Positions 27,684-37,901 of a stretch of 64,000 bases of DNA are shown here, in pieces. Origin of the DNA: Desulfatibacillum alkenivorans DSM 16219 (GTDB taxonomy: Bacteria; Desulfobacterota; Desulfobacteria; Desulfobacterales; Desulfatibacillaceae); NCBI RefSeq assembly GCF_900142135.1, contig NZ_FQZU01000002.1:124001-188000 (forward strand), in the 5' to 3' direction. The notes below the pieces were generated by a model, which worked only from the letters and a program-made list of their open reading frames with translations, searched no databases and was not told the DNA's origin. How positions within the stretch are numbered: the stretch's first letter is position 1; the number at the start of each line of letters is the position of its first letter. A program made the position numbers and the translations under genes.

Positions 27684-29275
27684 AGCTAAGCCGGCTCATA
27701 GACGGCCTTAAGGCCGACCAGCGGAATCCCGTGCTGGAGATAACGGGCGCCCATGGCGATCCCGACATCATTTCCATCCAGTACAACTCCAGGCTGGTGC
27801 AGCCCCAGGGCTTGTTTACGGCTATCAAAGGCAACGCCGTGGACGGGCACGCTTTTGTGCAGGACGCCGTAAAAAGAGGCGCCGCCGCCGTGGTGACGGA
27901 AGATCCGGCGGAAGTCCCGGATGGCGTGGCCGTGATCCGGGTGAAGGACTCTCGCAGGGCCTTGGCCAATATGGCCTCCGAATTTTTCGGCCGACCAAGT
28001 GAAAAGCTGAAATTGGCTGGAATTACAGGCACTAACGGAAAAACGACCGTCACCTACTTTGCGGAGGCCATGTTAAACGCCGCAGGGTGCAAAGTGGGCG
28101 TTGTGGGCACCGTAAGCAGCCGCTGGCCCGGCCACGAAAAAGAAAGCAGCGTAACCACACCGGAGTCTCTGGAGCTTCAAGAAGCCCTGGCCCGGATGGT
28201 GGACGCCGGCGTGACTCACGCCATTATAGAGGTCTCCTCCCACGCACTGACCCAAAGCCGGCCGGCTTTCTGCCAGTTCGACGCGGGAGTGTTTACGAAT
28301 ATTACCCAGGACCACCTGGACTATCACCAGGACATGGAGTCCTATTTCCAGGCCAAGCGGATTTTGTTTGACGATTTACTGGCCGCGTCCACCAAGGAAA
28401 ACAAGATCGCCGTCATCAACCTGGACGACCCCCAGGGCGCGGTCCTGTGCCGGGAAGTAAAAACCCCGGTTTTATGCACCGGCTTAACCGAAGGAAGCAG
28501 CATCCGAAGTATTGACGTCAAGGCCGGAGCGGACGGCCTGAAAGGCGTAATGGAAACTCCGGCCGGAGAATTGGTGTTCGCATCTCCGGCGGTTGGCAGG
28601 CACAATCTTTACAACCTCATGAGCGCGGCGGGCGTCGGCCTGGCTTTCGGCCTGAGCCTGGAGGAGGTGGAGATGGGACTGAATGCGGCGGTAAACGTAC
28701 CCGGGCGTTTGGAAAAGGTCGAAAACAGCCTGGATCGGCATGTTTTCGTGGATTACGCCCACACTCCGGACGCCCTGGAAAACGTCCTGGAAGCGCTTCG
28801 GAGGGTGTCCCAGGCGAAAATCATCACCGTATTCGGATGCGGCGGAGACCGGGACAAGGGCAAACGCCCCAAAATGGGTGCGGCGGCGGCCAGGCACAGC
28901 GACCTGGTTGTGGTGACCTCCGATAATCCGAGATCGGAGGATCCCGAGGCCATTATTGACGACATCCTGCCGGGCATATCAGGCGAAGGCGCGCAAAGAT
29001 TGAACGCCTCCTATTGCATGATGTGTTCGCGAAAATCCGCCTTTATGGTGGAGCCGGACCGGCGCAAGGCCATTCTGACCGCGATCATGTCTTCCGGCCC
29101 GGGCGACATGGTGTTGATAGCCGGAAAAGGGCATGAAACCTATCAGATCGTCAAGAACGGGCGCTTCGCCTTTGACGACCGGGTGGAGGCCCGGAACGCC
29201 CTGGAATGTCTGTCCAGAAACATCCATTCCAGGCAGGAAAGCCCCCTTTCCGGGCGCTATGTATGTTCCCGCTGA
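27680..29275 (+). CDS. murE: UDP-MurNAc-tripeptide synthetase, meso-DAP type
   Basis: MurE adds the third stem-peptide residue. The 531-residue Mur ligase has the ATP loop GTNGKTTVTYF (about 117-127), the HTPDALENVL segment after DYA, and DNPRSEDP (about 415-422). The DNPR motif marks specificity for meso-diaminopimelate rather than lysine. The protein is slightly long at its C-terminus (about 20 polar residues beyond the usual end). It overlaps ftsI by 4 bases. Confidence 0.96.
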   Translation: MKLSRLIDGLKADQRNPVLEITGAHGDPDIISIQYNSRLVQPQGLFTAIKGNAVDGHAFVQDAVKRGAAAVVTEDPAEVPDGVAVIRVKDSRRALANMASEFFGRPSEKLKLAGITGTNGKTTVTYFAEAMLNAAGCKVGVVGTVSSRWPGHEKESSVTTPESLELQEALARMVDAGVTHAIIEVSSHALTQSRPAFCQFDAGVFTNITQDHLDYHQDMESYFQAKRILFDDLLAASTKENKIAVINLDDPQGAVLCREVKTPVLCTGLTEGSSIRSIDVKAGADGLKGVMETPAGELVFASPAVGRHNLYNLMSAAGVGLAFGLSLEEVEMGLNAAVNVPGRLEKVENSLDRHVFVDYAHTPDALENVLEALRRVSQAKIITVFGCGGDRDKGKRPKMGAAAARHSDLVVVTSDNPRSEDPEAIIDDILPGISGEGAQRLNASYCMMCSRKSAFMVEPDRRKAILTAIMSSGPGDMVLIAGKGHETYQIVKNGRFAFDDRVEARNALECLSRNIHSRQESPLSGRYVCSR

Positions 29276-29326
29276 AGCCCAAGGGGCTTTTCAGCGCGTT
29301 AGTGTTATTTTGCAGGAGGACCACCG

Positions 29327-30745
29327 GTGAGAGCGAACGTTACATTTACCTTGTCTGAAATTGTTCAGGCAACTGGCGGAGAAAGATTTTCGGGAACGCC
29401 GGATTTATGCTTCAGCGGCATAGCCATCGACTCCCGAACCGCCATGTCCTCCGATCTGTTTATAGCAATCGTAGGTGAAAGGCTGGACGGCCACGATTTT
29501 GTGCGCCAGGCGATCAACGGCGGCGTGCGGGGCATTGTCATCGACAAAAAGCACGCCGAGAGCTTCTCCTACGCCAGAATGGCCAAGCTGGAATTGGGAT
29601 GCGTAGTCGTCCCGGACACCACTGAGGCGTTGGGCAAGATCGCCAGCCAATACCGTAAGGGGTTCGGCGTTTCCATCGCAGCCATAACAGGCTCCAACGG
29701 GAAGACGACCACCAAGGAACTGACCGCCGCCGTGCTGGCCGCCAAATACAAGGTCCACAAGTCCACCGGCAACCATAACAATCAGATCGGCCTGCCGTTT
29801 ACATTGCTGGGGCTCGGGCCGAATCATCAATGGGCCGTGGTTGAGTTGGGCATGAATCATTTTGGAGAGATAGCCAAGCTCACGCAAATCTGCGAGCCCG
29901 ATATAGGGGTAATCACAAACGTAGGTCCCGGACACCTGGAAGGATTGGGGTCCATAGAAGGAGTCCTGGCGGCTAAAGGGGAGCTTTTGGAGAATATGGC
30001 GAACAAAACTGCTGTGTTGAATCTGGACGATAAGCTGGTTTCCACCCTGGCGGACAAATACCAGGGCGAAACCGTTTTATTCGGCAAAGGCGCCAAAGCC
30101 CAGGTGCGGGCTAAAAACATCAAGCACGCCAATGAAGGCGTTCGTTTCACCCTGTGCATCAAAGGCGATGAACTGCCCGTGCAGCTTCGGCTTCACGGGG
30201 ATTGCATGGTCCACAACGCTCTGGCCGCCGCCGCCGTCGGCGTCAGCGCGGGCGTTTCTCCCAAAGAAATCCGCGACGCTTTGGAAACGGCCAACCCGGT
30301 GAAAGGCCGCCAAAACGTGGTTTCCCTGGGCAACGACGTTCAAATGATCGACGACGCCTACAACGCCAATCCCGCCAGCTTCGCCGCGGCCGTCATGACG
30401 CTGCAGGCTTTGGCCAAGGCCTCCAAGGGCAGGATGATCATGGCCGTCTCCGACATGTTGGAGCTGGGGGATTACAGCGTAGACGCCCATATGGAACTCG
30501 GCAGGATGGCCGCCCAAGCCGGCGTGTCTCTGCTTTTTATCTCCGGCTACTACGCAGGCTGGACCGCCAAAGGCGCCCGGGAAGCGGGCATGGGAATAGA
30601 TCAGGTGTTCATCAGCGAAAAGCCGAATATCGTAGCCAGGCTGGCCGAGGCCGTCCAGGCCAAGGACCGGATTCTGGTCAAGGGATCCAACAGCACCGGC
30701 ATGAGCGAAGTGGTGCAAGGCCTTAAGGACGCGTTACCGGCCTAA
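29327..30745 (+). CDS. murF: UDP-MurNAc-pentapeptide synthetase
   Basis: MurF ligates D-Ala-D-Ala to the tripeptide precursor. The 472-residue protein has the N-terminal UDP-binding domain ([17 protein letters not shown]), the ATP loop [10 protein letters not shown] near residue 121, and [16 protein letters not shown]. It also has [16 protein letters not shown], the MurF-specific region. The start is GTG at 29327 behind AGGAGG. A 51-base gap after murE is the largest up to this point in the cluster. No ddl gene is present in the cluster. Confidence 0.96.
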   Translation: MRANVTFTLSEIVQATGGERFSGTPDLCFSGIAIDSRTAMSSDLFIAIVGERLDGHDFVRQAINGGVRGIVIDKKHAESFSYARMAKLELGCVVVPDTTEALGKIASQYRKGFGVSIAAITGSNGKTTTKELTAAVLAAKYKVHKSTGNHNNQIGLPFTLLGLGPNHQWAVVELGMNHFGEIAKLTQICEPDIGVITNVGPGHLEGLGSIEGVLAAKGELLENMANKTAVLNLDDKLVSTLADKYQGETVLFGKGAKAQVRAKNIKHANEGVRFTLCIKGDELPVQLRLHGDCMVHNALAAAAVGVSAGVSPKEIRDALETANPVKGRQNVVSLGNDVQMIDDAYNANPASFAAAVMTLQALAKASKGRMIMAVSDMLELGDYSVDAHMELGRMAAQAGVSLLFISGYYAGWTAKGAREAGMGIDQVFISEKPNIVARLAEAVQAKDRILVKGSNSTGMSEVVQGLKDALPA

Positions 30746-30791
30746 TATCGGGCCGTATATAAATGTCAGGCAGGAACAAAACAGGTTAAAC

Positions 30792-31874
30792 ATGCTTTAT
30801 CATCTGCTCACACCGCTGGCCAAGTACATGACCGTCTTCAACGTGTTTCGGTACATCACGTTCAGGACGATCTATGCTTCGCTGACCGCCCTGGTGATTT
30901 CCTTTGTGCTGGGACCGTGGCTCATCAGGAAATTGGGCGAAATGCAGGTCGGCCAGCACATCAGGGAAGACGGCCCTCAGACCCACCTGAAAAAGGCGGG
31001 CACCCCCACCATGGGCGGGGTGTTGATCATGAGCGCCGTGATGTTCTCCACCCTGTTGTGGGCGGATTTGACCAACGCTTACGTGTGGATAGCCCTGGGA
31101 GTGACCTTCGGCTTCGGCCTCATCGGTTTTGTGGACGACTACCTCATGCAGGTGAAAAAGAGGAGCAAGGGACTGTCCGCAAGAGGGAAGTTCTGCATGC
31201 AGATGGCCGTGGCCGGCATAGCCGGCGCCATTCTGGTTTACGGGCTGAACGGCGATACGACCGTCAACATTCCCTTTTTTAAAAACCTGAATCCGGACCT
31301 CACCAGGCCCGGATACGTGCTCTTCGCCATGCTGGTTATGGTGGGCGCGTCAAACGCCGTAAACCTCACCGACGGCCTGGACGGCCTGGCCATTGTGCCG
31401 GTCGCCATCGCCGCCGGAACGTATATGATTTTCGCCTATGTGGCCAGCCACTACGACTTCGCCACGTACCTGAGCGTCCGCCATGTGCCCCAATCGGGCG
31501 AGATGTCGGTTTTCTGCGGCGCCCTTGTGGGGGCCGGCCTGGGCTTTCTTTGGTACAACGCGTACCCGGCCCAGATTTTCATGGGCGACGTGGGCTCCCT
31601 GCCTTTGGGCGGCGCCTTGGGCGTGGTGGCCATACTCACCAAGCAGGAACTGGCTTTGGTGATTGTAGGCGGCTTGTTTGTCATGGAAGCGGTGTCCGTC
31701 ATCCTCCAGGTGAGCTTTTTTAAGATCACCAAGGGAAAGCGGATTTTCAAGATGGCGCCGATCCATCATCATTTTGAACTTAAAGGCTGGCCCGAGCCCA
31801 AGGTGATCGTCCGATTCTGGATTATCGCCATCATGCTGGCCCTGTTGTCCGTAAGTACGTTGAAATTGCGCTGA
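30792..31874 (+). CDS. mraY: Phospho-MurNAc-pentapeptide transferase
   Basis: MraY transfers the phospho-MurNAc-pentapeptide to undecaprenyl phosphate, forming lipid I. The 360-residue polytopic protein has about ten helices. The family signatures are present: [32 protein letters not shown] with the catalytic Asp pair, and [21 protein letters not shown] lies in the loop that shapes the active site. The gene follows murF by 46 bases. Confidence 0.97.
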   Translation: MLYHLLTPLAKYMTVFNVFRYITFRTIYASLTALVISFVLGPWLIRKLGEMQVGQHIREDGPQTHLKKAGTPTMGGVLIMSAVMFSTLLWADLTNAYVWIALGVTFGFGLIGFVDDYLMQVKKRSKGLSARGKFCMQMAVAGIAGAILVYGLNGDTTVNIPFFKNLNPDLTRPGYVLFAMLVMVGASNAVNLTDGLDGLAIVPVAIAAGTYMIFAYVASHYDFATYLSVRHVPQSGEMSVFCGALVGAGLGFLWYNAYPAQIFMGDVGSLPLGGALGVVAILTKQELALVIVGGLFVMEAVSVILQVSFFKITKGKRIFKMAPIHHHFELKGWPEPKVIVRFWIIAIMLALLSVSTLKLR

Positions 31875-31885
31875 GAAAAGAGAAT

Positions 31886-33238
31886 ATGGATCTTAAAGGC
31901 AAAAAAATCGTTGCAGTCGGCCTGGCTCTCACGGGAGAAGCCGTGGCCGCTTTTTGCCTGGACAAAGGCGCCATCGTGACCATTGCCGACATAGCTTCGG
32001 AAGCCAGCCTGGGCGCACGCGTCCAAAATGTGCGGGATATGGGCGCCCAGGTGGAGCTGGGGCCTCATAAGGTGGAGACTTTCACCCAGGCCGACCTGAT
32101 CGTCATCAGCCCGGGAGTGCCCCACACCATTCCGGTGTTGGACGCCGCGCGGGAAAAGGGCGTCCCGGTCATCGGCGAGGTGGAGCTTGCCAGCCGGTTC
32201 ATCCAGGCGCCGATCATCGCTGTGACAGGCACCAACGGGAAGACAACCGTCACAAGCCTCATCGGCGAGATGATGGAAGCCTCGGGAATTTCTGCCTTTG
32301 TGGGCGGCAACATCGGCAACCCCTTGGTCAATTACGCCAAAGGCGAGGACAAAGCCCATGTCGTGGTTGCTGAAATCAGCAGCTTTCAACTCGACACCAT
32401 CGAGTCGTTCGCTCCTAAAGTCGCCCTGTTGACCAACGTCACCGAAGACCACATGGATCGCTACGACGGCATGGAAGCCTACGCCGCCTCCAAAGCCCGG
32501 GTGTTCATGAACCAGACCAAGGCGGACTTTGCGATTCTGAACGGGTGCGATAAATGGTCCCGCGCAATGTGCGGCGGCATCAAAGCCTCCCAGTGGTTCT
32601 TTGCGGGCAGGGACGCGGCCGAAGCCGGGATGGCCATGAACGCCGGGGCCATGGATTTTTTCAAAGGGGCTCAAAAGCAATGGTCCCTTTCCTTGGAAAA
32701 AATGACCCTGTCCGGCGAGCATAACAAGGAAAACGCCGCCGCCGCCGCCCTGGCCGCTTACGCCGCCGGCGCAAGCGTCGAGGGAATTCAAAAGGCCGTC
32801 GATTCCTTTAAAGGATTGCCCCATCGTCTGGAATTCGTCCGGGAGGTCATGGACGTCAAATATTACGACGACTCCAAGGCCACCAACGTGGATGCGGTGC
32901 TCCGCGCCTTGGAAGGCTTTAATGCGCCGGTCCATCTGATCATGGGAGGCCGGGATAAAGGCGGGCATTTTCGCGATTTGAAGGACATGGTGGAGCAAAA
33001 GGCGGCCCGCTTGTACGTCACCGGAGAAGCCGCCGGGATCATCACTTCGGCCCTTTCAGGCTCCGTGGAGGTCGTTCAGGCCGGAACCATAGAAAAGGCG
33101 GTGGAATTCGCCAAACGGGCTGCCAGGCCGGGGGAGGTTGTCGTGCTCTCTCCTGGGTGCGCCAGCTTTGATCAGTACAAGAATTACAAGGAACGCGGCA
33201 AGGATTTCTGCAGGGTGGTAAACGCCCTGCCGGCTTAG
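31886..33238 (+). CDS. murD: UDP-MurNAc-L-alanine:D-glutamate ligase
   Basis: MurD adds D-glutamate as the second stem residue in the cytoplasm. The 450-residue protein shows an N-terminal Rossmann-like domain (KIVAVGLALTGEAVAAFCL), the ATP loop GTNGKTTVTSL near 115, EISSFQLDTI, and LTNVTEDHMDRY. YYDDSKATNVDAV in the C-terminal domain is also typical. It lies between mraY and ftsW. Confidence 0.96.
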   Translation: MDLKGKKIVAVGLALTGEAVAAFCLDKGAIVTIADIASEASLGARVQNVRDMGAQVELGPHKVETFTQADLIVISPGVPHTIPVLDAAREKGVPVIGEVELASRFIQAPIIAVTGTNGKTTVTSLIGEMMEASGISAFVGGNIGNPLVNYAKGEDKAHVVVAEISSFQLDTIESFAPKVALLTNVTEDHMDRYDGMEAYAASKARVFMNQTKADFAILNGCDKWSRAMCGGIKASQWFFAGRDAAEAGMAMNAGAMDFFKGAQKQWSLSLEKMTLSGEHNKENAAAAALAAYAAGASVEGIQKAVDSFKGLPHRLEFVREVMDVKYYDDSKATNVDAVLRALEGFNAPVHLIMGGRDKGGHFRDLKDMVEQKAARLYVTGEAAGIITSALSGSVEVVQAGTIEKAVEFAKRAARPGEVVVLSPGCASFDQYKNYKERGKDFCRVVNALPA

Positions 33239-33255
33239 GATTGCATGAGAGGATT

Positions 33256-34437
33256 ATGATGCCGGAAAAGACAGCAAAGAAAAATCAGGGGGCTTTTGAC
33301 AAAGTGATCCTGGTGGCTGTCCTGGGTTTGATAGGCATGGGACTGGTCATGGTGTACAGCGCCAGTTCGGCCATGGCCGTCAAAATCTACGGCTCCGACA
33401 CCTACTTTTTCAAAAGACAGTTGTTTTTCGCCCTGACCGGCCTGGTCTTCTTGTTTTCCGTCCGGTACATCCCGTACCGGGTCTATCAGGTTTTGGCTTA
33501 TCCGATCCTGGGCCTTTCCGTGCTGTTGCTGGGACTCTTGCTGGTTCCGGGGATCGGCGTGAACGTGGGCGGCGCCACCCGCTGGATGCGCGTGGGGCCG
33601 ATTAATATTCAACCCGCGGAAATCATGCGGTTGGCCATCATTATATACATGGCCTATTCCCTGACCAAAAAGGGCGAAAAAATGAAGGACTTCTCCGTGG
33701 GAATCGTTCCCCATCTGTTTCTGATGGGGCTCATCGGAGGCCTGTTTTATTTTCAGCCGGATTTCGGCTCTTTCGCCATGCTGGTCTTTGTCATTGGAAT
33801 CATGCTTTTTGCGGGCGGCGCCCACATAGGGCACCTGGGCGGTTTGGTCGCCCTCGCCGGTTTGGTGGGCTTTAAACTGCTCATGAGCGAAGGATACAGG
33901 AGAAACCGGATCGCGGCCTTTTTAAACCCCTGGGAAAACCAGATGGGCGACGGCTATCAGATCACCCATTCCCTCATGGCTTTCGGCACCGGGGGATATT
34001 CGGGAGTAGGCGTGGGCAACGGATACCAAAAGTTGTTCTACCTGCCCGAACCTCACACGGACTTCATTTTTTCGGTCCTGGGGGAGGAAATGGGGCTTAT
34101 CGGCGTTGGCATAGTGGTCGGCTTGTTCGCGCTTCTTGTCTGGAGGGGCCTGGCCATCGCCCAGCGGGCTCCGGCCGGTTTTGCAAGGCTTCTGGCCTTT
34201 GGAATTACAACGTCCATCGGGCTGCAGGCCTGCCTGAACATGGCGGTGACCACCAACCTGCTGCCGACAAAAGGGCTTGCCTTGCCCTTTATCAGCTACG
34301 GGGGAAGCTCCCTGCTGATAAACATGATCTCCATAGGAATTCTGGAGAATATCGCCTACGCGCATCCGGCCAGCCCGGGGGCGCGTGCGCCGTTTTTCGG
34401 CAGGCTGGTTTTTTGGAAAAGGAGGGCTGTGGCATGA
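33256..34437 (+). CDS. ftsW: Septal peptidoglycan glycosyltransferase FtsW
   Basis: FtsW is the SEDS-family polymerase that works with FtsI. The 393-residue protein has about ten membrane helices. Conserved SEDS segments are GLVMVYSASS in the first helix, GGATRWMRVGPINIQPAEIM, the catalytic-loop PEPHTDFIFSVLGEEMGLIG, and LPFISYGGSSLL. Tandem ATGs at 33256 and 33259 follow GAGAGG; either may be used. The stop overlaps murG (ATGA). Confidence 0.95.
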   Translation: MMPEKTAKKNQGAFDKVILVAVLGLIGMGLVMVYSASSAMAVKIYGSDTYFFKRQLFFALTGLVFLFSVRYIPYRVYQVLAYPILGLSVLLLGLLLVPGIGVNVGGATRWMRVGPINIQPAEIMRLAIIIYMAYSLTKKGEKMKDFSVGIVPHLFLMGLIGGLFYFQPDFGSFAMLVFVIGIMLFAGGAHIGHLGGLVALAGLVGFKLLMSEGYRRNRIAAFLNPWENQMGDGYQITHSLMAFGTGGYSGVGVGNGYQKLFYLPEPHTDFIFSVLGEEMGLIGVGIVVGLFALLVWRGLAIAQRAPAGFARLLAFGITTSIGLQACLNMAVTTNLLPTKGLALPFISYGGSSLLINMISIGILENIAYAHPASPGARAPFFGRLVFWKRRAVA

Positions 34438-35576
34438 AAAACGAAACAGCCCTTAAAATGATTATAGCCGGCGGAGGAACGGGAGGGCATTTGTATCCCG
34501 GAATCGCCGTGGCCGAGGCGGTAAAGTCTCTGGTCCCCGATGTGGACATTTTGTTTGTAGGGAGCCGAAAGCCCTTTGAAAAGCAGGCTGTGGAAAAGGC
34601 CGGATACACCCATAAGGCAATCAGCGTGGAAGGCCTGAAAGGCAGGGGGCTGCTGCTGAAAATAAGGTCCCTGTTCAAGCTGGCCGTATCCATGATTACG
34701 GCCCTGGCGCTCATCATCCGGTTTCGCCCCGCTGTCATCCTGGGCGTGGGAGGCTATGCGTCGGCGCCGTGCATGCTGGCTGGGTTGTTGCTGTTCAAAA
34801 AAACCGGAATCCAGGAGCAAAACCTGATGCCCGGCATGGTCAACCGGTGGCTGGGCAAGGTCGCGGGCAGGGCTTATGTGTCCTTCGAGAAAAGCACGGA
34901 GTATTTCAAGCCCGGCAAGGCCAAGGTTTTCGGCAACCCCATCAGGGGCAGCCTGTTGGAGGAAGCGGCCCAGGCTGATCCGGAAGCCGCCGAGAAGCCC
35001 TTTACCGTGCTGGTTTTGGGCGGCAGCCAGGGAGCGCACGCCATTAACCGGGCTGTGATTGAGTCCTTGGAGGAATTGCAGGCGCCGGAGGAGATCGGAT
35101 TTATCCATCAAACCGGGCAGCAAGACCTGGAGACGACCCAAAAGGCCTATGAAAATTGGAAAGGGCCTTCGGACGTCCGGGCTTTTTTTCACGACATGGG
35201 CGCGCAATACAAAAAGGCGGACCTGGTTGTGTGCCGCGCAGGAGCCTCAACCGTGGCCGAAGTGACGGCATTGGGCAAGGCGTGCATTTTCATCCCCTTT
35301 CCCTTTGCTGCGGATAACCATCAGGAATACAACGCCAGGGCTTTGGAAGACCTCCGGGCTGCGGAAGTGATTTTGGAAGACGTGTTGACCGGAACCTTGT
35401 TGGCGGAGCGAATCGCCTTTTACAAAGACCATAAAGCCAGATTGAGGGAAATGGAGACCGCCGCCAAGAGCCTGGGCAAACCCCGCGCGGCAGCGGACAT
35501 TGCGGAAGACGTCCTGGCATGGCTGAATATTCAACCGCAAACGGCAATGAACGCAGGAGAAAGCCATGTACCGTAA
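34434..35576 (+). CDS. murG: UDP-GlcNAc:lipid I GlcNAc transferase
   Basis: MurG is the peripheral GT28 enzyme making lipid II from lipid I. The 380-residue protein has the first glycine loop IAGGGTGGHLYPGIAVAE, the second VLGGSQGAHAINRAV, and the donor-binding VCRAGASTVAEVTALGKACIF region with PFPFAADNHQ. GGAGG lies before the ATG at 34434, which overlaps the ftsW stop. It overlaps murC by 11 bases. Confidence 0.96.
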   Translation: MKNETALKMIIAGGGTGGHLYPGIAVAEAVKSLVPDVDILFVGSRKPFEKQAVEKAGYTHKAISVEGLKGRGLLLKIRSLFKLAVSMITALALIIRFRPAVILGVGGYASAPCMLAGLLLFKKTGIQEQNLMPGMVNRWLGKVAGRAYVSFEKSTEYFKPGKAKVFGNPIRGSLLEEAAQADPEAAEKPFTVLVLGGSQGAHAINRAVIESLEELQAPEEIGFIHQTGQQDLETTQKAYENWKGPSDVRAFFHDMGAQYKKADLVVCRAGASTVAEVTALGKACIFIPFPFAADNHQEYNARALEDLRAAEVILEDVLTGTLLAERIAFYKDHKARLREMETAAKSLGKPRAAADIAEDVLAWLNIQPQTAMNAGESHVP

Positions 35577-36936
35577 AAAGTACAGCATACATTTCGTGGG
35601 TATTGGCGGCATCGGAATGAGCGGTATTGCCGAACTGCTTCTGAATCTTGGCTACCAGGTTTCCGGCTCCGACATCAAAGAATCGGATATTACCCAGCGT
35701 CTGGCGAAATTGGGCGGGACCATATACCGCGGCCACCGCGCCGAGAACGTCAAGGGCTGCGACGTCGTGGTGGTTTCCTCCGCGATCCGCCAGGAGAATC
35801 CCGAAACGGCCTCCGCCAGGGAGCAGGGAATTCCCGTCATCCCCCGTGCGGAAATGCTGGCCGAGCTTATGCGCCTGAAATACTCCGTGGCCATTGCTGG
35901 CGCCCACGGCAAGACAACCACCACGTCCATCGTGGCGGACGTGCTGGCCGCAGGCGGCCTGGATCCCACGGTGGTCATCGGCGGCAAGCTCTTGAGCATC
36001 GGCTCCAACGCCAAATTGGGTCATGGCGAATTTATCGTGGCCGAGGCGGACGAATCCGACGGTTCGTTCCTTAAGATGTCCCCCAGCATTGCGGTGGTGA
36101 CCAATATCGACCGCGAGCACATGGACCATTACAAGGACATGGGCGAAATCAAGGACGCCTTCGCCCAGTTTGTGGATAAGATTCCCTTCTACGGGTTGTC
36201 CGTACTTTGCCTGGATTCCGAGCCCGTGCAGGATCTGATTCCGTTTATCAATAAACGGTATGTCACTTACGGTCTCAGCACTCAGGCCGACTTGCAGGCC
36301 GGGGACGTGACCACCGAAGGCCTGACCAGCCGGTTTACGGTGCGCCACAATAAGAAGCGCCTGGGCCGGATTACGCTGAATCTTCCCGGCCTGCACAACG
36401 TATACAACTCCCTGGCGAGCATTGCGGTCGGCCTGGAGTTGAACGTGCCCTTTGAAAATATCAAGGCGGCGCTGGAAAGCCTGAGCGGCGTGCACCGCCG
36501 CCTGGAAACCAAGGGCAAGGTCGGCGGCATTGTGGTTATGGACGATTACGGCCACCATCCCACGGAAATCAGAACCACGCTTCAGGCCGTGAACGACAGT
36601 TACCCGGAGCGCCGGGTCGGGGTGATCTTTCAGCCCCACAGGTATTCCAGGACCCAAAGCCTGTTCGAGGACTTTGCCAGGTCCTTTTATCAGGCGGACT
36701 ACCTGGTTGTGCTGCCCATTTATGCGGCGGGCGAAAAGCCCATACCCGGAGTGGACAGCGTGAGCCTATGCAAGGCTCTCAAAGCCTACGGGCATAAACA
36801 AGTAATCCACGCTCCCAGCAAGGAATCCGCCTTGCAGGAGTTAGATAAAACCGTGCGGGAAGGGGACGTACTCATCACCCTGGGCGCAGGAGATGTTTAC
36901 AGAGTGGGAGAATCCTTCCTGGCGAGCAGAAGTTGA
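35566..36936 (+). CDS. murC: UDP-MurNAc:L-alanine ligase
   Basis: MurC attaches L-alanine, the first stem residue. The 456-residue protein has the Rossmann start HFVGIGGIGMSGIAELL, the ATP loop AGAHGKTTTTS near 108-117, the AEADESDGSFL motif typical of MurC, and DDYGHHPTEI near residue 326. It overlaps murG upstream and murB downstream (TTGA junction). Confidence 0.97.
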   Translation: MYRKKYSIHFVGIGGIGMSGIAELLLNLGYQVSGSDIKESDITQRLAKLGGTIYRGHRAENVKGCDVVVVSSAIRQENPETASAREQGIPVIPRAEMLAELMRLKYSVAIAGAHGKTTTTSIVADVLAAGGLDPTVVIGGKLLSIGSNAKLGHGEFIVAEADESDGSFLKMSPSIAVVTNIDREHMDHYKDMGEIKDAFAQFVDKIPFYGLSVLCLDSEPVQDLIPFINKRYVTYGLSTQADLQAGDVTTEGLTSRFTVRHNKKRLGRITLNLPGLHNVYNSLASIAVGLELNVPFENIKAALESLSGVHRRLETKGKVGGIVVMDDYGHHPTEIRTTLQAVNDSYPERRVGVIFQPHRYSRTQSLFEDFARSFYQADYLVVLPIYAAGEKPIPGVDSVSLCKALKAYGHKQVIHAPSKESALQELDKTVREGDVLITLGAGDVYRVGESFLASRS

Positions 36937-37901
36937 GCCGCGTGAAAACCGGGCTTGTAAAAAGCCTGTCCGCCGAAGACCGGGACTGGTTGTCCCAACG
37001 CTTCGGGCGGAGCGTGTTCTTTGACGAACCATTGGGAAAGCACACCTCCTTTGGAGTGGGAGGTCCGGCAAGCGCCCTGGTCAAGGCATTGACCGTAAAA
37101 GGCCTTTCGGACCTGGTCCGGTGGACCGGAGAAAAGAACCTTCCCTATTTCGTCTTGGGTAAGGGAACCAATCTCCTGGTTCGGGACAAAGGAATTTCGG
37201 GCGTCGTTATTCGGCTGTCCGGCGATTTCAACCTCATGGAGGAAGAGGCGGCCAATGATGGGGTCCTGATTCGGGCCGGCGCCGGCGTGATGCTGGCGAA
37301 ACTTTGCTTCTACGCCGTAAAAAATGGCCTGGAAGGCCTTAATTTCGGAGTGGGCATCCCAGGAACCGTCGGCGGCGCCATCCTGATGAACGCGGGTACG
37401 CATGAGGGGTGCGTTGCGGATTCCATCCGGGAAGTCCGAGTCATGGATAATCTTGGAACGGAACAACGCCTGGCCGCCGGGAAAATCGCCTGGGGATACC
37501 GCACCATGGATCACGGTTTGGAAAGCAAGCCGGGCAGGCCGGTTATCTTGACCGGCGGAAGTTTTCTAACCCGGCCGGCCGATCCTGAGGTCCTGCAAAA
37601 GCAGGCCAAAGAGCATTTGGAGCGCCGCAAGGCGACTCAGCCCCAGGGAGTGCGAAGCGCTGGCAGCTTCTTTAAAAATCCCCCGGACGGCCCTTCGGCC
37701 GGGGCATTGATAGACGAAGCAGGTTTAAAGGGAAAAACCATCGGCGGCGCCATGGTTTCCACGGTCCATGCAAACTGGATCGTCAATACGGGAAAAGCAA
37801 CCGCGTCCGAAATTTTGGCGCTTATGGAATTGGTTCAAGAGGAAGTATTGAACAAACACGGGGTCAGCCTGGAACCGGAGGTGAAAATTGTTGGTGCGTA
37901 A
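36933..37901 (+). CDS. murB: UDP-N-acetylenolpyruvoylglucosamine reductase
   Basis: MurB reduces enolpyruvyl-UDP-GlcNAc to UDP-MurNAc using FAD and NADPH. The 322-residue protein shows HTSFGVGGPA, LGKGTNLLVRDKGISG, GIPGTVGGAILMNAGT, and GSFFKNP with the catalytic Ser. It has the shorter type II layout. The TTG start overlapping the murC stop is my choice; GTG at 36942 is in frame and possible. The 3' end overlaps ftsQ by 14 bases. Confidence 0.95.
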   Translation: MSRVKTGLVKSLSAEDRDWLSQRFGRSVFFDEPLGKHTSFGVGGPASALVKALTVKGLSDLVRWTGEKNLPYFVLGKGTNLLVRDKGISGVVIRLSGDFNLMEEEAANDGVLIRAGAGVMLAKLCFYAVKNGLEGLNFGVGIPGTVGGAILMNAGTHEGCVADSIREVRVMDNLGTEQRLAAGKIAWGYRTMDHGLESKPGRPVILTGGSFLTRPADPEVLQKQAKEHLERRKATQPQGVRSAGSFFKNPPDGPSAGALIDEAGLKGKTIGGAMVSTVHANWIVNTGKATASEILALMELVQEEVLNKHGVSLEPEVKIVGA